A stretch of DNA of 64,000 bases. Source: Hemerocallis citrina (taxonomy: Eukaryota; Streptophyta; Magnoliopsida; Asparagales; Asphodelaceae). The position numbers and the translations under genes were made by a program. Each line of letters opens with the position of its first letter. Within the stretch, counting starts at the first letter, position 1. The notes under the pieces are model-generated. The model saw only the letters and a list, made by a program, of their open reading frames with translations. It searched no databases and had not been told where the DNA came from. Of this stretch, positions 55,501 to 64,000 are shown one piece after another. The stretch spans positions 144,770,941-144,834,940 of the forward strand of contig CM030361.1 in NCBI GenBank assembly GCA_017893485.1, given 5' to 3'.

Positions 55501-55918
55501 AGATGATATCTAGCCTCCTTCCACCAATAATTTCACCTGCATGAACACCAAACCTGCTGCAATTCTTGGGTGGTCTAAATGACAAATATAGCTCTAGTGT
55601 TTTCTTCTTTTCTAAATGCAATTTCCATATATCCGCAAATTCTACATCATGTCTAATAACTCCATATTCTTTAGGTGATGTCCCAAGCTTTGCATATACT
55701 ACTTTCATCATATACCCCTCATTATATGGTAGTAAGGCATGGAGTCTCTCACTCAAGTAGTCTAGGTTACACTCCCCTGAGTCAATCAAAATACTTTTCA
55801 TACGATACCGTTTGTATTTCTTTCTATTTGTCCTGGGTATTACTCTCCAATGCCCGTGGTAGAACACCAACACCGTCACTCTATCTATCACCCTGTCACA
55901 CCATAATAACCACAACAA
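52534..55918 (-). pseudogene. MuDR-type transposase gene (MULE), intron-containing, lightly broken
   Basis: Minus-strand gene. N-terminal domain (55918-55460: FYHGHWRVIPRTNRKKYKRY ... VKLGTSPKEYG-like region), after a probable acceptor (tgtgacag) at 55911. A long acidic linker follows (55472-55091), then the MuDR DNA-binding domain (54950-54440: FRMTLKQYSIQNNFAYWLKK, CPWRIRADRMQD). The MULE catalytic domain is in 54438-53509 (ALDDCHLRGKYLGTLLAANA, SWHWFLQNLKEAIG, ISIMSDQEKGLQEAVSLLLP, CCVRHLWKIFKKNF), where Asp (LDDCH), Asp (MSDQ) and a distal Glu form the presumed triad. The SWIM finger (CTCKQWKLTSMPCIH) lies just past a frameshift at about 53520. The basic tail GRPKTKRIKPRDEYDVGAHK precedes a degraded knuckle (CSRYLGSNHNKSTC, second Cys is Tyr). 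Two C-terminal introns at about 52970-52905 and 52820-52745 have GT..AG ends. Lesions: frameshifts near 55475, 54430 and 53520, TAA at 55266, and a stop near 53236. Confidence 0.88.
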
Positions 55919-56289
55919 TTATATTAGTGCTTCTCTATAACTCCAATAATTAACGTAACACAACCACCACAAAACACAACACAACAAACAACACAGTACA
56001 ACACCAAAGTGAGCCCTATATTGATGACAACACAATACAACACCAAAGTCAACCCTAACTTAGATCAAATCCCAAATCCGCAACCTTCACTAACCTCAAT
56101 TCAGAATTAAACCCTACATTGTTGACCAAATACTGAACAATCAACAGTTAACATTCCATAAAATTAAACTTAACCCTAACAATCAACAGTCAACACTTCC
56201 TTCACATTAATGCAAGCCTCACTCAAATACTCAAACCCATCTAGAATCAAAAGTCAATAACAGCTAAATAAGCCTAATTCAGATTACTG
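55919..56289 (-). other. Probable 5' leader/intron of the MULE gene
   Basis: A/C-rich sequence with repeated acaacac and caaccctaac tracts upstream of the transposase on the minus strand. It may be 5' UTR and intron. No terminal inverted repeat could be matched to the left side of the element. Confidence 0.4.
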
Positions 56290-59200
56290 CATTCTTATAA
56301 TGGGGGAAGCTCATACTGTTCACTGTTGCAATTCATCCCTATTCCTCGCCGCCCGCCATCTTCCTCCTCACTTTCCTCTAACACTCCATCGAGCCCTTGT
56401 CGATCTCCTGCTTCTCCAACCCATCGCGTTTGTTGCTGGTAGCCTGCAACCGTCGTCGCCTCCAACCTAACACCAACCCGTGCCCTCGTTATCGTCGTCG
56501 CCTGCTCCAACTCCGCAACCCCCGCAGTCCACTTCCTCGCCACCCTCCTTATCGCTTGCAACTCGCGACTACGCTCCACCACCTGCACCTCGCCACTATC
56601 GCCGCTGCTACACATCACCTCGCCTCCACCGCGATCACCCCTCGACAACCCCTACATTACTGCTAACCACCGCAACCTCCCCCTGAGCACCCCGACGTCG
56701 TCTTTTCCTTGCTTCCCCTGGCTGCCGATCGTTGACCCGACTACCCCCTGTCTCCACCACTAATCGAACTCCACACCTCCGCAGCCACCGACGCCCCTCG
56801 CCCTTGCTATCCCGTACCCGTTGTTGCACTTCACTGCGTTCGCTGCCGCCATTGTTGCTGCGTGCTACCACTGTCTCTTGTGGTGTCATTGTTGTTCTTG
56901 TTGCTGTTTTGGTTGTTGTTGTTGTCTTTGTTGCCATCGGGACTCTCGTTCCCGTTATTCTTTCATATTCGGAATCGTCGTCTATAAGGCAAGTTTCCCT
57001 TGAACTATTTTACTATTCTTGTTCAAGAATTTCTTTTGATCTCCGCAAGTAGTTCCCCTTTCAATTATCATATTTTATTTGTTTGATACCTCTCAAAGAA
57101 ACTATTGCGGATTCATCGGCGAAATCAAGTAGTAGTTTTCTTTTCATGTCATTCCCTTGATTCAAATCCAAGACTTGTTATATATTATCATATGCATACG
57201 CTACACAAATACATAGATTAAAAACATCTTATATAGAAGATGATGATTTAAATGCTCTTCGATTGGATATAATGTTCATGCTATGTTAATAATAATAGTT
57301 TATCTTGTTAATAGTAGAATTTAGAGCTGGTATCGGGTCGGGTCTTCCACTTCCCGGACCGGAGCCGATATCTCACGGTTCAAAAAATTGGACCCGGACC
57401 CGAACTTGCAAGAACCGGGTCCAGGTCCAGGTCCAAGTTAAAAAAATTTACCCGTCAGGTCCAGTAGCGAAGAATAAATATTTGCACGTAAATATTTTAC
57501 ACCCAATATTCTACGGTTCCAATAATTTCTGCACTCAAGTACATGAATAAATATTATATTTACACATATATATTCAACAATTACTATTTATATGTATATC
57601 CCTATAACACTCTTATTAAAATTTCATATTTTTTGAGGTATTTTTTAACGGGTCCAGGTCAGTTCTATTTTGAGCGAACCCGGACCCAGACCCGGAAGTG
57701 CATCGGGTCTTATTTTAGGACCCGGACTTTGACCCGTATAGACCGGGTCGGTTCCGGTCCAATGTCGGGTCGGGTCTAGGTATCGGGTAAATGTGACAGT
57801 GCTAGTAGAATTCCACCCTAAGGATTTGAGTATAATTTCTATTAATTATTACCACAAAGTTCTATGCATGTGTATATCGTATCGTTCGTTTCTAAATAAT
57901 AATAACCAACTTGCTGGCCTACTATTTAATCCATGTTGTTTTGAGTTTTTGACCCAGTTTCTGTTATAATTAAGTAGAACTTTGTAAACAACATTTGTAT
58001 CCCTCTGAATCTATTTTACAGAACTTTTCAGATCTAAATTCCGATTTATAGTTATCATATTTTTAGTACTGCTAGGTTTTCAATTTCTAGATTACTGTCT
58101 AGAGACACACCGACATGATTTTCTAATTAAAATAAAATGTTAATGGTATAATTAGAAATTGAAATTTGCTAGGTTGTTATTAGACGTGACTACGAATCAC
58201 TTTGTTATTTTTTTAAGATTATTTGATGAAATTTCAGACCTATTATATGAATCAAAACTTGACCCTAGGTTACTGCTAGAGCACTAGTTCAATAAAAAAC
58301 CAGATTTTTTTGACCTAACTAAAGATAATATTAATTAAAACTTATTAAATAAGAGTTGTAGCCCTGGATGTCTGGAATCTAGATTATCTAACGGTTTTAC
58401 AATCCGACTTACAGATTGCAAGATATTCAGATTTTCCTACTGTGGCGTCTGAATTCCATAATATAGTCAGAAAATACATTACCATGTTTAACTAATTGAA
58501 TCATTATATTAAATTTAAGAATTAAAATCTGGGATTAATTGTGTTGATACTGAACAATGTTTGGAATTAAATTATAATTTTTATGAGATTCTTAAATGAT
58601 TTTACAAATAACTTTTGTATATAAGAATTTGACCCCAACATGTTGCCTAAACATGAAACCAATAAAAATGAGATTATTCGCCAAGTTTCTGTAGTTATAA
58701 TATGTCATGTGAATATGCATTGGAACCGTCGGGGAGTCTAGTTTCCAGAACCCTTGGCCGAACCTGATTTTCTTTCTTATAGCAAAGGAAAAGTTGGTTT
58801 TTGTACAATGTCTTGTTGTCCAGAATATGTGATTTTGTGTTTTTAAGCATATCTATGTTTGATTTTGCATCTAGTGAATAGAAATTAATCACACCATGCA
58901 TTGCATAGCCTTGCCATCCTTTTGACATCGCTTCTAAACTTCTATACTCATTGCATATCCACATTATAGTATAATAAAATGTTAACAAGCTGGGGTAATA
59001 AAGATAGTGAACAATCAGAGACTGTACTCGGGGAAGGGTCCCTTATCATTCGATTGATTATTTATATGGATGGTGGATTATTAACCATGGATTATCGATT
59101 ATTGATTGTTGATTATTGTGCTAAGTACATGATCTATAGAGTTCATCGCTATAGTCTAAACGATCACTGTTTGTATACACCGAACTTGTGATATGAGACA

Positions 59201-59861
59201 CAGTATTACATGCATTAGATAGGATATTAAAAGATTAATAAATCTAGGATTGACACTTGCACTCTTATAATGATTACAGTTATCAACTTGATTATGGATT
59301 GTTGTCTCGATTATTGCATCTTTGATTATAGTCTTTTGACCGTATTATTAACCCTTGTTATTGACATTTAATTTTTGTTCTAGTTCATTATTTCTTAATA
59401 AACCATATTATCCTTGTTTCCTTGCTTCTACTACTTGTTGTCCGTAACTTGCTCTAACGGACAATTTTTTCCCACCTCTAGTTGATGAGTTCGCAGGTAC
59501 AGGAGGAGATTTGACCAAAGGACTTGGTGAGCAAACCTTCTGAAGAATGGAGTTGAATCATTAAACTTCTATTATTATTTCATTCATGTTTTTTTATTTT
59601 TTTGCATTGTTATTTTTATCGTACTTTGTATTCCGAACTTATATGACCCGAAGTTTACTTTTCTCCCAGATATTGGATATTATTTTGTGAATTTATTTCA
59701 TCGATATTTTGGAGTTTATTCAGTTTTTATGTGGTTATTTATTCTTGCGTGGTTGTGATCATTGAGTTAATCTGTTACAGCTATGGATGATGTACACATC
59801 ATTCATTGGGTTTTCGTTACGTGCTCGTATACCCATATTTTGGGAAGCAAGGCATGAAAAA
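56290..59861 (+). repeat. Diverged solo LTR related to element 1 (left end uncertain)
   Basis: Read on the plus strand, the right end (tggatgatgtacacatcatt, cccatattttgggaagcaag) matches the inverse of element 1's LTR edge. Further matches occur at about 58970-59040 (acaagctggggt, tactcggggaaggg) and about 56955-57040 (attcggaatcgtcgtct, aaggcaag, cttgaac, caagtagt). The C-rich stretch 56295-56940 corresponds in position and composition to 1800-2600 of element 1. No internal retrotransposon genes adjoin it, so it looks like a solo LTR. A hAT-like element is inserted in it. Open frames in the C-rich part are compositional. Confidence 0.65.
57314..57812. mobile_element. Non-autonomous hAT-like element rich in GGGTC motifs
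   Basis: The element body 57322-57804 (483 bp) is flanked by a perfect 8-bp target duplication gtagaatt (57314-57321 and 57805-57812). Its ends tagagctg and, inverted, tagcactg are short imperfect TIRs of the hAT kind. Most of the body consists of variants of gggtcgggt and acccggaccc in both orientations, giving strong internal complementarity. The two open frames here (57305-57550, 57543-57779) reflect this repeat and have no domain. Confidence 0.8.
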
Positions 59862-60998
59862 TCTACTCCTTATCACCTCTCTCGCACTCGCAGTCAACAT
59901 ACACAGTCACAATTAAATCCCAGCCAATCCCCAGTAACAACATGGCAATCGCCAATCTCGATTGTCGACATCGACTCGAACGCTGCCTTCGAAGCCAGTG
60001 GGTTCTCCCCATTCCTCGAGTGGGCCCCACCATCGATCTCCAACAGTGCCAGCTATCCTAGCAGCCTAACAAACCTTGATCCCGTCAAATCGGCACTGCC
60101 GCCACGCCGGATGATGACAGGGTTGATGGCGAACGATCGCCTGTGTTGGAGGCGGGAAAGCGGCGATAAACTATGGCAAGGCGTGGAGGAGAGGAGAGCT
60201 CTTCGACGAAGTCGTTGCCACAATCGGGGCAGGCATGCTTTCGATTGACATAACCCTAACGAAACGATTGCAGCAGTAGTACCAGTAATTCGAGATCAAC
60301 GACATGGGGAGTCGGTTGGATTTGGAATTTGGAGTGAAAGCCCTAAGCAAAGGATGGATTTTGGTGGGTAAAATAGCTCCCACTCCCATCTTCCAAAGCC
60401 ACGATCTGCCTCCTCGAGCTCCTCAACATAGGAACTCACAAACTCCTCAACCTCGAAGTAACAACCGGCGAAGACAATGACGAAGCACCCCTCGAATGAT
60501 GATTCCCACCACTAGAGCTCGAAGGAGGGCGAGATCGGGGGTGCAGCGGGAGGAGGTTGTCGGAGAAGGCTGGGGGTCTGATGAATGAGTGGAAAGCTGA
60601 GAGAGGTGACTGCTGAAGGTAGGGAAGGAGGCTGACAGTGGTGACTTTGGGATCTAGGGTTAGGAATGTGAGGATTAGGCTCCTACGTAACCCCCTTAGT
60701 GGAAACCTTGCTTTGCTTGATGCTGGTGAGCAAGTGAAACATGTTTTCCATAGATAGATTGACAATATGCAGAGAACAACTGAAATTCCAATTATGAGAG
60801 AGAGAGTGGGTGTGTGTTGAAATTCCGATTAAGAGAGAAAGAGAGAGATGATGATGGAATGTGTTACAACTTTTTCTCACGCGCCTCGTAGCCCTTAAAG
60901 GAGGTAGCTCACCTCATATTGAGACTTCTAGGGTTTCAAATATCCTACAACACCAACAGTAAACTAAACCGCAAGCACGGCCTCAACAAACGAAGCTT

Positions 60999-61001
<3 letters not shown>
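59862..61001. other. Unclassified sequence with GC-rich stretch
   Basis: A moderately GC-rich block (about 59880-60760) with open frames on both strands (59787-60248 plus, 60436-60765 minus), none with a recognisable domain. Composition resembles the C-rich middle of the element 1 LTRs, so it may be another LTR fragment; homology could not be confirmed by eye. Confidence 0.4.

Positions 61002-61039
<38 letters not shown>
61002..61039. repeat. (AG)n microsatellite
   Basis: Uninterrupted run of about 19 AG dinucleotides, followed by a T run. Shorter gagaga tracts occur at 60800-60850. Confidence 0.95.
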
Positions 61040-61042
<3 letters not shown>

Positions 61043-61845
61043 TTTTTTTTTTACAAAACAAAGGTTTTTTCTATGTCACTCACTAACATTTTTTTTCTTT
61101 TTAAAAGGTACACGCTGGCAAATGTTCTAATTCTACAATTATTATTTTATATTACTCACTCGACCGACTCCAAAAGTAAACACTAAGAACCTCCATTGCA
61201 ATATCATAGAAATTATAATTTCATAGAACCAACTTTCAAAAAAAAATCCTCAATAGAATGGACTAGAAGAGAGAACAAGTAAATAAAGGTAATGTTTTGA
61301 TACAATGAGACCCTTCCGCCTAGGATATTTTCACAAAATTTGGTTCTATTGATCATAATTTTTATAATGTTGTAATTGACATTCTGAGGAAATAATATGG
61401 AAATATCGACTTTGTAAGTGAGTTACATAAAATCAAAACATTTGTTAGTGAGTAATGTGAAAAACCCCTAAAAGTAATCCCTCAAATGAAAATAGATTTC
61501 CATATTGCAAAAAATTAAATTATGAAAAAAGATTTGGTTGCCAATTGTTTTTTTTATTCATTTGAAAATTTTAAAAGGGGAGAAACTATTGTCAAATTTT
61601 TAAAGGAACATATAATCTATTATATATATATAAAGCTTAAGTTTTGATTCTTTTGCTTGTGCCGCATGGCGAAGCCATACTAAAGCTATGATAACGATAT
61701 TTAATGTTTCTTTTTTCATCTATTATTTTTAGTATAGGATTAAAAACATGAATAATGTAGATTTTATACATGAAGGAATCATTGATGATGTAGTATTTTT
61801 GCACATTAACATGTTTTTAAGTTAATTATTGTTGTCGCTGGATTC
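61040..61845. other. AT-rich DNA without recognised features
   Basis: No coding signal or terminal repeats were found up to the LTR at 61846. Confidence 0.55.
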
Positions 61846-62398
61846 TGGTGTGGGGGCAATAGATGAGATTTGTAGGTTCGTGAGAAACTCGAACAGGCTG
61901 GATCTCCCTTCTTCCTTGTTGATAGGTTGACTTCTTGGTGCTCACGCTGACCTGCACAAACATTCGAAACACCGGGATGGATCCCGGCGACGAACCCTCC
62001 GACGCTCTTGTCAATACCAGAAAAAGTAAAGGAAAAGATCTCAAGTGTGCAAAGAGTGATCACCTGTGACAGTAGGAGGTATGGGGGTATTTATAGTTGC
62101 CATGGGGATCTCTTTCAGGATAAGAGTGAATCCCTACTTCCTGGTATGGCTGGATAGGGGTGGTTATAACTACCCCCTCAAGATAGGGACAAGCCAGGAT
62201 CTGCTAATCTGTTGAACCGGTCCCTAACGGGCTGAGATCTGTTCTCAACTGAACAGATTTGTTCATGGGCTAGCGGATCCAAGAGGAGAGACCTGGTTCC
62301 CGATCCGAACCCATCTGCAGGTGAAATTACCATCTTGCCCCTATGACTTCAAGATTCGTGCCCGCTTTGAACGGTTTCGATTATTTTTAGCCATATCA
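61846..62398 (-). repeat. 3' LTR of the second Tat-lineage element
   Basis: 553 bp. In element orientation it runs from tgatatggc to cccacacca, with a TATA box (TATAAATA, plus-strand 62088-62095) about 305 bp from the start. It is clearly related to 36748-37355 but well diverged between the ends, so it is a different family or an old copy. Open frames inside (61806-62063) are not genes. Confidence 0.87.
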
Positions 62399-62917
62399 CG
62401 AGGCCCCCACTCCCAAAGACTGTGTGTTACAGCCTTATGGGAGTAGTTTTGTTGTTTTAATGGCATATATATCGGAGTCCTCAAAGGGTGTTGGAATCCC
62501 GTTGGTGGGGCGATGGTACTTTTCCTAAGATGATAGCATGCTCAAAGTTGCGTCTTAGTTGCTCTAGATTTTTGGCATTTTTTCTTGATTTTTAAACTAT
62601 TTTTCGGACCATTTATTCAATTTTGCGAAACAATGGTTTATTTTTAGGAATACTAAATAATTGTTCCAACTAATAATTATTTACCCAGGGGCTTAAAAAT
62701 ATTCCCCCGAATTTATAATTATCTTTTAGAATTTTTACTTAATTTTCTTGAATTTTTGGGCATTTTTTGCAATTTTTAAATAAATGATCTGAATTAATAA
62801 TTTAAAAAATAATTTTAATCACCTATTTATGACGTGGCCAAATCTAGGTCGTCCATCAACTGGGGGTGCGAAGATCTGGGTGATCCGACGGTCGTGAAGG
62901 AAGCGACTTTTGCCTGT
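62399..62917. other. Non-coding interior next to the 3' LTR
   Basis: Begins with the polypurine tract and then runs AT-rich with runs of attttt. No gene recognised. Confidence 0.6.
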
Positions 62918-63850
62918 TTAGGGGTCGGTGGCAACCGACCTTGGGGCGTTCGCCGAGGTCCAGGGGGACGACACGTGGCTTGTGGCTCCCTGGCTATTCT
63001 TGCATTCAGGTCTTGGTGGCGAGTGACTTCGGAGGGCTTGCCGAAGTCTAAGAGAGAGACACGTGGTAGGTGGGACCCTGGCTATTCTTGCATTTCACCA
63101 TCGGTGGCAATCGACATCGGCACCGCTGTCGACGAATGAGAGAGCGCCACGTAGCCTATGGGATCCAAGGGCCGTTGACCAGTCAACGCATTTTCTTGCG
63201 TTTTGACGTCGGTGGTAATCGACTTCGGAACCGCTATCGACGAATGAGAGAGCACCACGTGACCTGTGGGACCCAGGGGTCATTGGCCAATCAACGCATT
63301 TCCTTGCGTTTCGACGTCAGTGGCAATCAACTTCGGAACCGCTGTCGACGAATGAGAGAGTGCCACGTGGCTCGTGGGACCCAGGGGCTGTTAACCAGTC
63401 AACGCATTTTCAATGCATTTTGACGTCGGTGGCAATCGACTTCGGAACCACTATCGACGAATGAGAGAGTGCCACATGGCCTGTGGGACCTAGGGGGCCG
63501 TTGACCAGTCAACGCATTTCCTTGCATTTCAACGTCGATGGTAATCGACTTTGGAACCACTATCGACGAATAAGAGAGCGCCACGTGGCCTATGGGACCC
63601 AGGAGTCATTGACCAATCAATGCATTTCCTTGCATTTCGACGTCGGTGGAAATCGACTTCGGAATCGTTGTCGACAAATGAGAGAGCGCCACGTCGCCTG
63701 TGGGACCCAGGGGTCGTTGACCAGTCAACGCATTTCCTTGCATTTTGACATCGATGGAAATCGACTTCGAAACTGCTGTCGACGAATGAAAGAGCGCCAC
63801 GTAGCCTGTAGGACCCAGGGGCCGTTGACCAGTCAATGCACTTTCTTACA
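62918..63850. repeat. 108-bp tandem array with G-box and W-box-like motifs
   Basis: Seven good units and two degraded ones at the left, spaced 107-109 bp. The core of each is cggtggcaatcgacttcgga, then tcgacgaatgagagagcgcc, acgtggcctgtgggaccca and gttgaccagtcaacgca. Most units carry a CACGTG-type core within gccacgtggc and an inverted pair of TTGAC sites (gttgaccagtcaac). Those are the plant G-box/ABRE and W-box cores; use as regulatory sites is inference. Open frames across the array are repeat artefacts. Confidence 0.92.
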
Positions 63851-63929
63851 TTTTATTACTAAATGGGCCAGGCCTTTGCGCTCTTGGGGGCCCTTTCGCC
63901 TTGGTTGGCATGCCACCAACCTTAGCCTC

Positions 63930-63936
63930 TATAAAT
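63930..63936 (+). promoter_or_regulatory. TATA box of a predicted antisense gene in the second Tat element
   Basis: TATAAAT in agcctctataaatctctagc, 80 bp after the tandem array and pointing out of the window on the plus strand, opposite to the element. Position and orientation mirror the TATA box at 34961-34972 in element 3. The gene itself would start beyond 64000. Confidence 0.5.
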
Positions 63937-64000
63937 CTCTAGCCTCCACTGTCATTTGCTCATTTCTGTTGTTTTTACTCAGGCGAGAATTTTACTCTGC

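Larger units (their letters stand above)
61846..64000 (-). mobile_element. 3' portion of a second Tat-lineage element (runs off the window)
   Basis: The minus-strand 3' LTR (61846-62398) shares its ends with element 3's LTR: tgatatggctaaaaat at the start and gcccccacacca at the end, in element orientation. A polypurine tract (gagtgggggcctcg in element orientation) lies at 62399-62412. Further in are an AT-rich stretch, a 108-bp tandem array and a plus-strand TATA box at 63930, matching the order LTR, array, antisense promoter seen in element 3. gag-pol would lie beyond 64000. Confidence 0.82.

Noticed and set aside
56295..57052. Pro/Arg- and Val-rich open frames
   Set aside because: C-rich part of a solo LTR; composition-driven, no domain.
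57305..57779. Two open frames rich in RTRT and VQVQ
   Set aside because: Products of the GGGTC/GACCC repeats within the hAT-like element.
59787..60765. Possible host gene exons
   Set aside because: Open frames on both strands in GC-rich sequence, no domain, no splice or promoter support.
62918..63850. CRISPR-like or coding repeat
   Set aside because: Whole 108-bp unit is repeated head to tail; open frames on both strands lack any domain.

Overview
This is nuclear DNA of a flowering plant, probably a eudicot, in a transposon-dense intergenic region. The evidence is plant-specific retrotransposon lineages (Ty3 Tekay-like chromoviruses, a Ty3 Tat-type element with a second RNase H, Ty1-copia), plant L1-like LINE proteins, Mutator-like, hAT-like and Helitron-like DNA elements, and iMet-tRNA primer-binding sites. 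The species cannot be told from the sequence. I see no intact host gene, rRNA, tRNA or CRISPR array. Almost every open frame is a decayed transposon gene, antisense to one, or a by-product of tandem repeats.

Layout. (1) 15-10322: a complete but gag-less Tekay-type Ty3 element on the minus strand, with roughly 2.9 and 3.7 kb LTRs, 5-bp target duplication tgtac and iMet PBS. (2) 10919-14750: a degraded minus-strand Ty1-copia element with a small nested or abutting LTR element (11752-13170, 295-bp LTRs). (3) 15228-24256: a second minus-strand Tekay-type element with gag, protease, RT, RNase H, integrase and chromodomain remnants plus a leading coiled-coil ORF. Its 5' LTR is cut off. (4) 24271-37355: a plus-strand Tat-lineage element, joined to element 3 at a 20-bp repeated junction. 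It carries gag-pol, a 113-bp tandem array, an intron-containing antisense gene region, a 57-bp tandem array and a 608-bp 3' LTR. (5) 37998-39265: a long-TIR DNA transposon full of short palindromes, carrying a zinc-knuckle tail of a MULE transposase. (6) 39867-40267: a short Helitron-like element. (7) 40477-48605: a full-length L1-type LINE with 12-bp target duplications. (8) 49442-50456: two foldback MITEs. (9) 50490-55918: a Helitron-like terminus, a broken GRF zinc-finger gene (plus strand) and, convergent with it, a MuDR-type transposase gene (minus strand). (10) About 56290-59861: a diverged solo LTR related to element 1, with a hAT-like insertion. (11) 61846-64000: the 3' LTR, tandem array and antisense-gene promoter region of a second Tat-type element, cut by the window edge.

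How it fits together. The recurrent theme is Tat-type elements carrying genes on the opposite strand to gag-pol. In both copies here the order from the 3' LTR inward is LTR, tandem-repeat array, then a TATA box reading inward; in the complete copy this is followed by a spliced coiled-coil gene. A second theme is a GRF zinc-finger ORF convergent with a MuDR-like transposase. Both are the best leads for something under-described. Most coding frames carry stops or frameshifts, so the region is a graveyard rather than an active locus.
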